From positions 1 to 51,912 of the forward strand of contig JAJZJQ010000009.1 in the NCBI GenBank assembly GCA_021851065.1: a stretch of 51,912 nt of DNA, written 5' to 3'. Numbering within the stretch: the first letter of the stretch is position 1; each line of letters opens with the position of its first letter. The notes beneath the pieces were generated by a model. It was not told where the DNA came from and ran no database searches. It was given only the letters and a program-made list of their open reading frames with translations. The DNA is from Microcaldota archaeon (GTDB lineage Archaea > Micrarchaeota > Micrarchaeia > Micrarchaeales > CABMGC01). The position numbers and the translations under genes were made by a program. Positions 7,678 to 16,023 of this stretch are shown piece after piece.

Positions 7678-8004
7678 TATTGATAATGCCTACGCCTACG
7701 TATTTAAGTGCTATGGCGGTGATTAGGTTTTCGTTAGGCTCTTATGGCAATTGGGAGAGACACATTGCAGCATTTGCGCAACTGACAAGAAGCTGCAGGA
7801 GCGGCAGGATTGCCAAGAAAGGCGCAGCGTATCTGCTGTTTTGGGGCAGCTGGAGGCATGCCCTAATCAGTGCAGTTGGACTGGCGCAATGCGCTAGGGC
7901 TTTTTGGCCTTTTGTGCACAGCGCAGGTATGCTGGCAGAGCAGTAGGCTGCCTTGTAGCACGGGTTTCAAACACAGACCTGACTTCTTGGAGCTTGGTAG
8001 GATA
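7678..8004. other. Intergenic region upstream of the suf operon
   Basis: Roughly 330 bp. The left end holds the TATA-like element (7698-7706, minus) of the membrane-tethered regulator. A plus-strand frame from an ATG near 7713 to 7946 (about 77 aa) has Arg- and aromatic-rich composition without a recognisable domain, and I do not call it a gene with confidence. No tRNA or terminator stem was recognised. Confidence 0.35.
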
Positions 8005-8014
8005 CTTATAAATA
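8005..8014 (+). promoter_or_regulatory. TATA box of the suf operon
   Basis: CTTATAAATA at 8005-8014 is a near-consensus archaeal TATA box. A transcription start about 25 bp downstream falls on or beside the palindrome at 8032-8048, and the first ATG is at 8058. Confidence 0.65.
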
Positions 8015-8031
8015 TATTTGGTACGATATGG

Positions 8032-8048
8032 TTATAACTCAGTTATAA
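8032..8048 (+). promoter_or_regulatory. 17-bp perfect palindromic operator before the suf regulator gene
   Basis: TTATAACT-C-AGTTATAA (8032-8048) is a perfect inverted repeat with one central base. It lies between the TATA box (8005-8014) and the ATG (8058), covering the expected transcription start. A protein bound here would block initiation, so it is a likely repressor site, best assigned to the HTH protein encoded immediately downstream. Confidence 0.65.
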
Positions 8049-8057
8049 AGCGATTTG

Positions 8058-8396
8058 ATGACGAACGGATACGAGAGAGCAGCGAACGAAGTTGTCCCTG
8101 CAGCCAGGATCGTTATAGCTAAGCAGCTAAAGAGCAGGTACAACATGACAGAGAGCAGCATAGCAGGCGTGCTTGGAGTGGCCCAGGCTGCAGTAAGCAA
8201 GTATCTCAACGGCAAGTGCTCCCCAGCTGTAGCCGCAGTATGCGAGGAGATAGGCGCGCAGCACGTGGATACCCACATCGATGCCATAGCCAAGGGAGAC
8301 AAAGCCGAGCTTAAGCACTGCATATGCTCTATCTGCGGAACCACCAACAAGTTCGACTGCAAGTTCTCGTACATCAAAGACGCAGGCCAAGCGTGA
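8058..8396 (+). CDS. HTH regulator with C-terminal Cys cluster, COG2522-like, 112 aa; putative suf regulator
   Basis: Residues about 17-55 are a Cro/XRE-type helix-turn-helix (YNMTESSIAGVLGVAQAAVS, KYLNGK), typical of the archaeal COG2522 family. The C-terminal third has four Cys in HCICSICGTTNKFDCKF, able to bind zinc or an Fe-S cluster. It is the first gene of the suf operon, 7 bp before sufB, with a palindromic operator over its own start site. The simplest reading is autorepression of the operon with the Cys cluster reporting iron-sulfur status, in the manner of IscR or SufR but from an unrelated family. Cluster binding is inference. The start is ATG 8058 rather than the adjacent TTG. Confidence 0.85.
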   Translation: MTNGYERAANEVVPAARIVIAKQLKSRYNMTESSIAGVLGVAQAAVSKYLNGKCSPAVAAVCEEIGAQHVDTHIDAIAKGDKAELKHCICSICGTTNKFDCKFSYIKDAGQA

Positions 8397-8403
8397 TTGC
8401 CCT

Positions 8404-10989
8404 ATGGTTAATGAAGGTCTTGAAGAGGTAGTGGAGAGGAGTGAATACGGCGAGAAGTACGGCTTTTACCAGGACGTGATTTACGAAGAATTCCCAAAGG
8501 GCCTCTCCGAGGATGTTGTAAGGAGGATATCTGCCATAAAAGGGGAGCCGCAGTGGATGCTGCAGAAAAGGCTAACTGCGCTAAACGTGTTCCTCAGCAA
8601 GCCTATGCCCACATGGGGAGCAGATCTTGGCAACATACATTTCGAGGACTACTATTATTACAAGAATCCAAAGGCAAAGGAGTCGAACAGGTGGGAGGAC
8701 GTGCCTGCGGACATCAAGCAGACATTCGACAAGCTCGGGGTCCCTGAAGCCGAGCGCAAATTCTTTTCCGGTGCGGAAGCCCAGTTCGACAGCTCCGTGG
8801 TATATTCGCACATAAACGAGGAACTGGAAAAACTTGGCATAATATTTACCGACACCGACACTGCAGTGAAGAAGTACCCCGAGCTCATGCAGAAGTACTG
8901 GGGCAAGGTTATACCACCGACAGACAACAAGTTCGCAGCGCTGAACACGGCAACATGGTCTGGCGGGTCATTCATATATGTGCCCAAGGGAGTGAAGGTT
9001 CCAATGCCCCTTAATGCGTATTTCAGGATAAATGCAAAGAACTCGGGCCAGTTCGAGAGAACCCTGATAATAGCCGATGAGGGCGCGGATGTTACGTACT
9101 TGGAGGGATGTTTTACGGCTGGTGCAAGGATAACTACAGAGAATGGAGAAAAGAAAATAGAGGATATAAACGTAAACGACAAAGTTCTGACGCATTCTGG
9201 CAGACATATGAAAGTATATCATGTTCAGAAACGGCCGTATTCTGGGAAGCTGTATAAAATAAAGTATTACGGAGACACATCCGCGGAGATAAAGGTCACG
9301 GAGGAGCACCCTTTTGTTGTAGCAAAGCGAACAAGATTGGAGTACGCCAGTTCTGACTGGAAGACCCAGTGGGTGCCTGCGAAAGACATAGGACCCCGCG
9401 ATTATCTTGCAATGCCGATAAACAGGGCATCGGATCCAAAAGAAAACAGGAGCTTTGACATATCTATGAAAAGAAGATGGGATAGCCTTACAATAAAACT
9501 GCACATAGATACGGATCCTGGCTTCTTCAGATTGGTAGGCTATTATTTGTCGGAAGGGAGCATATCGGGCGGGCATTATGTCAATTTTACGTTTAACAAG
9601 CATGAGATTGAATACATACAGGACACTGCTAAATTAATAGAGAAATATTTTGGAAAGAAGCCCCTAGTAAACAAGGAGTATAAGAACGGCATGCAGCAGA
9701 TTGTGCTATGTTCGACCACGGTAGCTAAGTTTTTCACAGAGCAGTTTGGAAAGGGCGCATTGAACAAACATATTCCCAAGTGGGTAATGAAAGAAACCAG
9801 GGAGAAGCAAAGAGAACTGATCAAAGGTTTCTGGAGAGGTGACGGGAGTTTTATGTATGCCCAGTATAGCTGGGGCAGTAAGAGAATGTTCAGGATGAAT
9901 ACAATTTCGGAAGTTTTAGCCAGACAGCTTAGGGATATGCTGCTTAGGCTGGATATCTTCGGCTCGATAAATGTGGCCAACAGGATTGGCAAGAGGCATA
10001 GCATGTTTACAGTATATGTAGGGGGCGGGTATCTGCAAACGTTCGCTGAGCTCGTGGAATTTAGGACTGTTATAAAGGTAGGAGGGTCGCACCAGCAGTA
10101 TCTGCAGCTTCTCAACATGCTTGGTGAAAAGCAATTGGCGCCATATCCCAGGATAATCGGCGATTATGCATTTGTGCCAATAAAAGAAATAGAAAGCGAA
10201 GATGTAAGCAACGTCCAGGTATATAATTTCAGTGTAGAGGGAGATGAAAGTTACGTTGCACAAGGAGTTGCAGTACACAATTGCACAGCCCCGGTATATG
10301 CAAGCAATGCGCTTCACTCTGCAGTAGTGGAGCTTGTTGCCCATGAAGGCGCCCACATAAGGTATGTAACCATACAGAACTGGTCAAAGAACGTCTATAA
10401 CCTTGTGACGCAGAGAGCGCATGCTGCGAAGGGCGCGCGAGTTGAGTGGATAGATGCGAATATAGGCAGCTCCGTAAACATGAAATACCCTTCCATATAT
10501 CTGCAGGGGGAGGGGGCAAGCGGCGAGGTGCTTTCAATAGCGATAGCCGGAGACGGGCAGGTACAGGATTCCGGAGGGAAGATATACCATCTTGCAAAGA
10601 ACACCACCTCGAAGATAATATCAAAGAGCGTATCCAAGGGAAGCGGGGTAACGACTTTTAGAGGCACCCTGCATGTCGCAAAGAACGCGGAGAACGTAAA
10701 GGCCCACGTGTCGTGCGATGCCCTTTTGCTCGACGAGGATGCCAAGACCAACACTTATCCATACAACCAGATAAACAGGAATGACGCGATGATAAGCCAT
10801 GAGGCCAAGGTGGGGAAGATAAGCGATGAGGAGATATTCTACCTCATGTCAAGAGGCATATCAGAGGACGATGCGATAGCCATGATAGTCCTTGGTTTTA
10901 TAGATGACCTCACCAAGGTTCTTCCTGTTGAATATTCTCTTGAGCTCAAGAGGCTCATAAAGCTGGACACAAGCAAGGGAGTAGGCTGA
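8404..10989 (+). CDS. sufB: SufB, Fe-S cluster scaffold protein, interrupted by an intein (861 aa precursor)
   Basis: The exteins (residues 1-235 and 627-861) join to a 470-residue protein of normal SufB length. SufB with SufC and SufD forms the scaffold on which Fe-S clusters are built. The N-extein ends ADEGADVTYLEG and the C-extein begins CTAPVYASNALHSAVVELVA, the highly conserved SufB core; SCDALLLDE and the C-terminal LPVEYSLELKRLI are also typical. The 391-residue intein sits exactly at the conserved EG/C site, so the protein is inactive until splicing. The gene follows the regulator by 7 bp and precedes sufD by 8 bp. Confidence 0.95.
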   Translation: MVNEGLEEVVERSEYGEKYGFYQDVIYEEFPKGLSEDVVRRISAIKGEPQWMLQKRLTALNVFLSKPMPTWGADLGNIHFEDYYYYKNPKAKESNRWEDVPADIKQTFDKLGVPEAERKFFSGAEAQFDSSVVYSHINEELEKLGIIFTDTDTAVKKYPELMQKYWGKVIPPTDNKFAALNTATWSGGSFIYVPKGVKVPMPLNAYFRINAKNSGQFERTLIIADEGADVTYLEGCFTAGARITTENGEKKIEDINVNDKVLTHSGRHMKVYHVQKRPYSGKLYKIKYYGDTSAEIKVTEEHPFVVAKRTRLEYASSDWKTQWVPAKDIGPRDYLAMPINRASDPKENRSFDISMKRRWDSLTIKLHIDTDPGFFRLVGYYLSEGSISGGHYVNFTFNKHEIEYIQDTAKLIEKYFGKKPLVNKEYKNGMQQIVLCSTTVAKFFTEQFGKGALNKHIPKWVMKETREKQRELIKGFWRGDGSFMYAQYSWGSKRMFRMNTISEVLARQLRDMLLRLDIFGSINVANRIGKRHSMFTVYVGGGYLQTFAELVEFRTVIKVGGSHQQYLQLLNMLGEKQLAPYPRIIGDYAFVPIKEIESEDVSNVQVYNFSVEGDESYVAQGVAVHNCTAPVYASNALHSAVVELVAHEGAHIRYVTIQNWSKNVYNLVTQRAHAAKGARVEWIDANIGSSVNMKYPSIYLQGEGASGEVLSIAIAGDGQVQDSGGKIYHLAKNTTSKIISKSVSKGSGVTTFRGTLHVAKNAENVKAHVSCDALLLDEDAKTNTYPYNQINRNDAMISHEAKVGKISDEEIFYLMSRGISEDDAIAMIVLGFIDDLTKVLPVEYSLELKRLIKLDTSKGVG
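9109..10281 (+). mobile_element. SufB intein with LAGLIDADG homing endonuclease, 391 aa
   Basis: The intein starts at Cys236 (CFTAGARITTENGEKKIEDI, block A) and ends VAVHN at residue 626, with Cys627 as the +1 nucleophile. Block B is VTEEHPFVV, containing the expected Thr and His. Block F is VQVYNFSVEGDESYVAQG. Two LAGLIDADG-type motifs are present: LVGYYLSEGSISGG with an acidic Glu, and LIKGFWRGDGSF with Asp. Both splicing residues and both endonuclease acids therefore look intact, meaning the intein may still home. The insertion point is the same conserved SufB position used by inteins in other prokaryotes, as I recall for mycobacteria. Confidence 0.93.
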
Positions 10990-10997
10990 CAAAAGCG

Positions 10998-12257
10998 GTG
11001 CCGATAGATATGGTTTCCTACAAACAGTTCGTAGAAGAGGCTATGCGTAGCTATAGCTCGCTTCCTACTGAGCCAAACGACTTATACAAGAAGTATTACA
11101 TAGACATACCGATTACGGTAGATGGAGACCATGCAGATGCTCAAAAGCATGCGGCAGCAGTAGAGGCCATGGCTAGCAGCATGGAGCAGAGGACCATGAT
11201 AAAGTTTGATGCCATAGTGTCTGACTGCTGTGCGAAGAGCATAAACCCCAGCGTGCGCATAGTCAGGCCACAGCAGCTCGATCCCGTTCTGCTGGACAAC
11301 AAGCTCTTCAAGAGCAGCGAAGACAAGCTCGCGGCCTTCTCGAATGCCAACTCCAAGTATTTTGTGATGATAGACGCAGTAGGAGGCAAGCCAGTGAAAT
11401 TCAACCTGCTTCTTATAAATGAAGGGAACTTCTCTGTGCAGGTCGTGGTAAACGCGGCAGAGAACTCGAAAGTTGGAATCGTGGAGATCTGCGCATCTTC
11501 TGGCAAGGGCACAATGGCTGTTCTGAATGAGATATCTGCAAAGCAGGGAGCTGAGGTCGAGCTTGACGTGCTGCACAACGAGAATGAAGGCACTGACGTT
11601 GCCTCCCTGTGCAAGGCAGTTGCTGCGGAGAAGTCCAAGGTGAGGGTCAGCCTGGTATTCACAGGGGGCAGGCTCACCAGGAGCAAGAACATCATTGATG
11701 CATCAGGCATCGGAAGCGAAGTAGACGTAAGCGAGATAGCGTTCGGGTCCGCAGAGCAGAAGTTTGATCTTGGCACATCAATGACAAACACCACTGCGAT
11801 GAGCACGGCAAGGCTTGAGTCCGGCACTGTGCTTGACGGCAAGGCGCAGTGCATGCTAAAGGGATATGCAAAGGTACCCAAAGGCGCAAAGGGCTGCCTG
11901 TCAAGGATAACTGAGCGGGGCATACTGCTTAGCAAAGATGCCCATGTAGATGCTCTGCCGGATATGTCCATAGATTACAGCAATGAGGTGAAGGCCACGC
12001 ATTCGGCTGCAACTGCGCCGATAGACAAAGAGGCCCTGTTCTACCTCATGTCTCGCGGTCTTGAAGAAGAGAAAGCAAGAAGAGTATTCATAACGGCGTT
12101 CATGGCCAGATACCTGTCCAACATGAAGGATGGGCTTGCCAGCGAGGTGGCCATGTCTATTATGCTTGAAAAGCTTGAAAGAGGCACATTTGGAGTTATG
12201 CCTGACGTAACTACAAGAGGCGTATGGATGGCTTCAAGACCAGAGGGATCTAGATGA
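10998..12257 (+). CDS. sufD: SufD-like scaffold subunit (SufB/SufD family), 419 aa
   Basis: A second SufB/SufD-family protein, shorter and more divergent than SufB, with the beta-helix core (SGKGTMAVLNEISAKQGAEV, VDVSEIAFGSAEQKFDLGTS) and the usual C-terminal helix pair (EALFYLMSRGLEEEKARRVF). SufD pairs with SufB and SufC in the scaffold complex and is linked to iron acquisition. The GTG at 10998 is 8 bp after sufB; ATG at 11010 is the alternative. The stop overlaps the sufC start by 4 bp (ATGA), indicating translational coupling. Assignment as SufD rather than a second SufB rests on position and on lack of the conserved SufB core Cys region. Confidence 0.88.
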   Translation: MPIDMVSYKQFVEEAMRSYSSLPTEPNDLYKKYYIDIPITVDGDHADAQKHAAAVEAMASSMEQRTMIKFDAIVSDCCAKSINPSVRIVRPQQLDPVLLDNKLFKSSEDKLAAFSNANSKYFVMIDAVGGKPVKFNLLLINEGNFSVQVVVNAAENSKVGIVEICASSGKGTMAVLNEISAKQGAEVELDVLHNENEGTDVASLCKAVAAEKSKVRVSLVFTGGRLTRSKNIIDASGIGSEVDVSEIAFGSAEQKFDLGTSMTNTTAMSTARLESGTVLDGKAQCMLKGYAKVPKGAKGCLSRITERGILLSKDAHVDALPDMSIDYSNEVKATHSAATAPIDKEALFYLMSRGLEEEKARRVFITAFMARYLSNMKDGLASEVAMSIMLEKLERGTFGVMPDVTTRGVWMASRPEGSR

Positions 12258-12985
12258 TACTGGAGATAAAGGATCTGCATGTCGATGCAGAGCAGAAGAA
12301 CGTGCTAAAGGGACTGAACCTTAGGATAGGCCAGGGAGAGCTGCATGTGCTCATGGGCCCTAACGGCAGCGGGAAGACAACTCTCGCGAAAACCATAATG
12401 GGCCATCCGCAGACAAAGATAACAGGCGGCAGCATCTTGGTGGATGGGGAGAGCATAAACGATATGCCGCCAAATGAGAGGGCAAAGCGCGGCATATTCC
12501 TGGAGTTCCAGAACCCCGTAGAGATAGAAGGACTTGGCATAGTGAACTTCCTGAACACGGCAAGAGGCGCGCTTGGAAAAGAGAAGATAGGATACAGGGA
12601 GTTCATGAACGAGATCAAGCAGAACGCACAGACGCTCAGGATGAGGGAGGACCTCATAGGCAGGTCGCTCAACTACGGTTTCTCAGGCGGTGAGAAGAAG
12701 AAGATGGAGATACTGCAGATGGCAATGTTAAAGCCAAAGCTTGCCGTGCTCGATGAGCCAGACTCGGGGCTGGACATAGATGCTGTGAGAGTGGTTGCGG
12801 AGAACATCAATGACTTCATGAAGAGGACAGGGGCAGGAGTGCTGCTGATAACGCATTACAGTCGCATACTGAGCTATATGAAGCCGCAGTTCGTGCACGT
12901 GATATCGGATGGGAGGATAGTAAGGGAAGGCGGGGTACAGCTCCTTGAGCAGATAGAGAAGGAGGGATACAAGCTTGGTGAATGA
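12254..12985 (+). CDS. sufC: SufC, ABC-type ATPase of the Fe-S assembly complex
   Basis: A 243-residue soluble ABC ATPase with Walker A GPNGSGKT (about 35-42), the signature FSGGEKKK (143-150) and Walker B LAVLDEPDSGLD (163-174). SufC has the distinctive E-K-K-K after the signature and binds both SufB and SufD, driving their conformational change. It overlaps sufD by 4 bp and the sufS start region by up to 11 bp, fixing it in the middle of the operon. Confidence 0.96.
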   Translation: MILEIKDLHVDAEQKNVLKGLNLRIGQGELHVLMGPNGSGKTTLAKTIMGHPQTKITGGSILVDGESINDMPPNERAKRGIFLEFQNPVEIEGLGIVNFLNTARGALGKEKIGYREFMNEIKQNAQTLRMREDLIGRSLNYGFSGGEKKKMEILQMAMLKPKLAVLDEPDSGLDIDAVRVVAENINDFMKRTGAGVLLITHYSRILSYMKPQFVHVISDGRIVREGGVQLLEQIEKEGYKLGE

Positions 12986-14240
12986 CATGGAAGCGGCATA
13001 TGACGTTGACGAGATAAGGAGGGATTTCCCCATACTTTCGACGAAGGTTAACGGCAAGCCGCTTGTTTACCTTGACAGCGCTGCCACGAGCCAAAAGCCG
13101 ATACAGGTAATAGACGCCATATCGAATTATTACAGAACCTACAATTCCAACATACACCGGGGCATGTACGACATATCGATAAAAGCCACAGAAGAGTACG
13201 AAAGGTCAAAGGAGCTGGCAGCAAAGTTCCTGAATGCAGGATCATACCGCAGCATAGTGTACACCAAGAACGTTACGGATTCCATAAATCTCGTCGCATT
13301 GTCGTGGGGGGAGGCTAACATAAAGGAAGGGGATACAATACTTGTAACAGCAATGGAGCACCACAGCAACATAGTTCCATGGCAGCTTCTTGCCAAGAGA
13401 AAGAAGGCCAGGCTTGAGTACGTGGGCCTAAAAGACGGCATGTTCGTTGACATGGAGGATCTGAAGGAGAAGCTTGGGCGCGGGCCCAAGCTATTTGCAT
13501 TCACCCATGTATCGAACGTTCTGGGTACGATAAATCCGGCAAAGGAGATGACAGAAATGGCACATAAAGCCGGCGCAACGGTTCTGGTGGATGGGGCGCA
13601 GGCCGCCCCGCACATGAAAGTTGATGTCAGGGACATTGGATGCGAATTCTACGGGCTGTCCAGCCACAAGATGCTTGGGCCTGCAGGCATAGGTGTGCTA
13701 TATGGCAAGGAGGAGCTTCTTGAAGCAATGGAACCGGTGACAGGAGGCGGGGACATGATAAGGAGTGTCAGTTTTGACGAGTCGACGTGGAATGAGCTTC
13801 CGTGGAAGTTCGAGGCAGGAACGCCAAACGTCGAGGGAGGCATAGGGTTTGGGGCTGCCATAGAGTACCTGAACCGCGTAGGAATGAGCAGGATAACTGA
13901 GAATGACTTAAGGCTGATAAAATATGCGCTCAAGAGGCTTGGCGAGGATAGCAGCATTCAGGTTTACGGCCCGGGTCTTGAGCATGCCGACAGGAAGATA
14001 GGTGCCATACCATTCAACATAAACCATGTGCATCCGCATGATGTTGCCACCATATTCAACAGCGAGGGAGTCGCCATAAGAGCTGGGCATCATTGCGCCA
14101 TGCCTCTTGTGACCAAGCTGATCGGAGAACCGGCAGTATCTCGCATGAGTTTCTATTTATATAACAAAGAGGAGGAAGTGGACAGGGCAGTGGATGCCAT
14201 AGAGAAGGTAAAGAAAGTGCTCAGAGTCATGAGCCAATGA
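12975..14240 (+). CDS. sufS: SufS, cysteine desulfurase (group II)
   Basis: A PLP enzyme that removes sulfur from cysteine for Fe-S assembly. With numbering from 12975, the PLP lysine is K232 (GLSSHKMLGP), the ring-stacking His is H129 (AMEHHSN), the PLP-binding Asp is D206 (LVDGAQAAPH) and the catalytic Cys is C374 (RAGHHCAMPL), all as in SufS/CsdA. The start could be TTG 12975, GTG 12978 or ATG 12987; GGAGGG at about 12961-12966 favours the earlier two. It overlaps sufC and ends the operon. No SufE or SufU partner is in the window. Confidence 0.95.
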   Translation: MVNDMEAAYDVDEIRRDFPILSTKVNGKPLVYLDSAATSQKPIQVIDAISNYYRTYNSNIHRGMYDISIKATEEYERSKELAAKFLNAGSYRSIVYTKNVTDSINLVALSWGEANIKEGDTILVTAMEHHSNIVPWQLLAKRKKARLEYVGLKDGMFVDMEDLKEKLGRGPKLFAFTHVSNVLGTINPAKEMTEMAHKAGATVLVDGAQAAPHMKVDVRDIGCEFYGLSSHKMLGPAGIGVLYGKEELLEAMEPVTGGGDMIRSVSFDESTWNELPWKFEAGTPNVEGGIGFGAAIEYLNRVGMSRITENDLRLIKYALKRLGEDSSIQVYGPGLEHADRKIGAIPFNINHVHPHDVATIFNSEGVAIRAGHHCAMPLVTKLIGEPAVSRMSFYLYNKEEEVDRAVDAIEKVKKVLRVMSQ

Positions 14241-14847
14241 CAAGCTGCTTCTTCAGCACTAGGGCAATTATGTCCTCGAAATTGATGTGCACCTTGGCGT
14301 CCCTTACCACCATCAAGTCACAGTCATTTATAGCGCAGTAGAGGCCGTCGATGTTCGATAGAGAGCTAGCTATGAGCACAATGGATCCATTATCGCCAAG
14401 GTGCTTGTAGGATTGTTCCAGGAACTTGGATGACACGCCTATGCCGTCGTCTCCCCCGTACCAAGCATCCCCAAGGTCGTCGTCCTTGCCATCTGGCAGG
14501 TATGGTGCGTTGAATACAATGAGGTCGAACATCCCGTTTACTTCGGAAAACAGGTCGCTTTTAACAACGCTGCATTTTGCATCTATGAGGTTGGAGTTTA
14601 TCAGAAGATTGCGTTTGCATAATGATATTGCGGCCGGATTCTTATCGGCAAACAGCACTTTGGCCACATTTTTGTTCAGGGCAGCAGACAGCCCGATTAT
14701 TCCGCTGCCGCAGCCCATGTCCAGCATTGAGAGATTTACGCCCAGATTCTTTATCTCTTGATCGGCAACTTCGGCTGCAAGAAGTGAATCTTCTGCAGGT
14801 TCGTATACGCTGCCGTCTGTTTCTATGTCGAGGCCATGATACTCCAA
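14227..14847 (-). CDS. HemK2/Mtq2-like protein methyltransferase, 206 aa
   Basis: A class I SAM-dependent methyltransferase. It opens DGSVYEPAEDSLLAAE, a hallmark of the archaeal/eukaryal HemK2 (Mtq2) group that methylates the Gln of the GGQ motif in release factor. The SAM motif is LDMGCGSGIIGLS, an acidic LFADKNPAAI follows, and the catalytic loop reads FNAPYLPDG, with Ala in place of the first Pro of NPPY. I chose the TTG at 14847 (MEYHGLDIETDG): longer in-frame extension upstream is not methyltransferase-like and runs antisense through the next gene. Its 3' end overlaps the sufS end by 14 bp, tail to tail. Confidence 0.85.
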   Translation of the reverse strand: MEYHGLDIETDGSVYEPAEDSLLAAEVADQEIKNLGVNLSMLDMGCGSGIIGLSAALNKNVAKVLFADKNPAAISLCKRNLLINSNLIDAKCSVVKSDLFSEVNGMFDLIVFNAPYLPDGKDDDLGDAWYGGDDGIGVSSKFLEQSYKHLGDNGSIVLIASSLSNIDGLYCAINDCDLMVVRDAKVHINFEDIIALVLKKQLVIGS

Positions 14848-14877
14848 TGCATCAACTAGCGATATTATGAATGAGGT

Positions 14878-14888
14878 GGATTTATAAG
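14878..14888. promoter_or_regulatory. TATA box possibly shared by two divergent genes
   Basis: GATTTATAAGC reads as a good TATA box on both strands (GCTTATAAATC on the minus strand). It lies about 35 bp upstream of the TTG of the methyltransferase gene and about 20-25 bp upstream of the ATG at 14903, so one element could serve both directions. Confidence 0.45.
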
Positions 14889-14902
14889 CAATCGTTGCAG
14901 AT

Positions 14903-15985
14903 ATGATGGCAGTAAGTGTAGGTAGAATGGCTAAGGCCCGTGGGCAGTTAGGAAACGTGAAGCGTATAAAGTCCAACCTGAGACTCCAATCGTCCATGGA
15001 GTACCTCTCTACATTCTCAATGGCTCTTATCGTAGCCGTTGTGGCCATAACAATTGTGGGAGTTGCATGGTATGCGCTGCTTTCGCCAAGGGGAGGTACG
15101 CTTCTGCCGTCCTCATGCATAATCTCCGCTCAGCTAAACTGCTTCCAGTTAGTCGTTGGCAATGAAGGCTCACAGGCCGCTGCGGCAGTGGTGTTTACGA
15201 ATAACCTGGGGCAGCCGATACGCTTTCCCCAGAACTCGTTCGAGGTGATGCCCACTACCTCAGGCACTGCCTTCTATGGGGCATGTCTTCCGGCCAACGC
15301 GCCCCAAGGCGCTACGGTTGTGTGCAATGCAACTCTTCCGGATTATAATCCCATCGTCGGCGCGCAGCTCGCCCCAAGATTCCAGATTTCGTATGGCGAG
15401 TGCACAGCAGCGCAGTGCACAGATCTTAGTGATTTTGGGTCCGGCACCACCTACGTTTCTGCCCAGTTTCCATTCAAGATAGTTAGAGTGCTGACCTTCC
15501 CTTCCGGAGGCACCGTAGAGGTGAACGGTGCAAGGTATTCGGATGGGTCGAGATTGGATTGGATAGAGAACGTGCAGTACCAGATAGCGGCTTCGCCGGC
15601 GCAGTCTTCCTCAGACCTTGCCTTCGCAGGGTGGATAACCTCAGGAGGCATGAGAGCTTCAAACGCTACAGCTTCGCAAACCACTGCAGAAGCAAATGCA
15701 TCAGGTACTCTTGAAGCTGATTTTGTATGCTACTCGCTCGGACTCTCGTCAACTACGGGAGGAGGCACAGAGTCGGCTGCCCCTATATCCACAGGCAACT
15801 GCCCATCGTCAGACTACCTTCCTGGCACATCAGTAGCCATATCTGCAGTTCCAGAACCAACCTGGTCCTTCCAGTCATGGACAGGAACAGGCACAGTAAG
15901 CTACAGCGGCACAAACCCTACTGCAAAAGTAACAATGAACAGCAATATAATAGAAACTGCAGGCTACGCCACCGCTACAACATGA
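14903..15985 (+). CDS. Pilin-signal (class III) surface protein with InlB-like repeat domains, 360 aa
   Basis: After a basic segment, RLQSSMEYLSTFSMALIVAV is a class III, prepilin-type signal: Q-x-S-x-E at the cleavage region followed by a hydrophobic helix (about residues 29-60). Such proteins are trimmed by an archaeal prepilin peptidase and assembled or anchored through the helix. The large C-terminal part is unlike a minor pilin: it carries two copies of a domain with GGTVEVNG...FAGWITSGG and SVAISAVPEPTWSFQSWTG patterns, like divergent InlB B-repeats of surface proteins. It may be a pilus tip or adhesin. ATG 14903, 14906 and 14930 are possible starts. Confidence 0.8.
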   Translation: MMAVSVGRMAKARGQLGNVKRIKSNLRLQSSMEYLSTFSMALIVAVVAITIVGVAWYALLSPRGGTLLPSSCIISAQLNCFQLVVGNEGSQAAAAVVFTNNLGQPIRFPQNSFEVMPTTSGTAFYGACLPANAPQGATVVCNATLPDYNPIVGAQLAPRFQISYGECTAAQCTDLSDFGSGTTYVSAQFPFKIVRVLTFPSGGTVEVNGARYSDGSRLDWIENVQYQIAASPAQSSSDLAFAGWITSGGMRASNATASQTTAEANASGTLEADFVCYSLGLSSTTGGGTESAAPISTGNCPSSDYLPGTSVAISAVPEPTWSFQSWTGTGTVSYSGTNPTAKVTMNSNIIETAGYATATT

Positions 15986-16023
15986 TGGTGAGCGCAGCTA
16001 GACTGCATTCCGCGCAGGTACAA

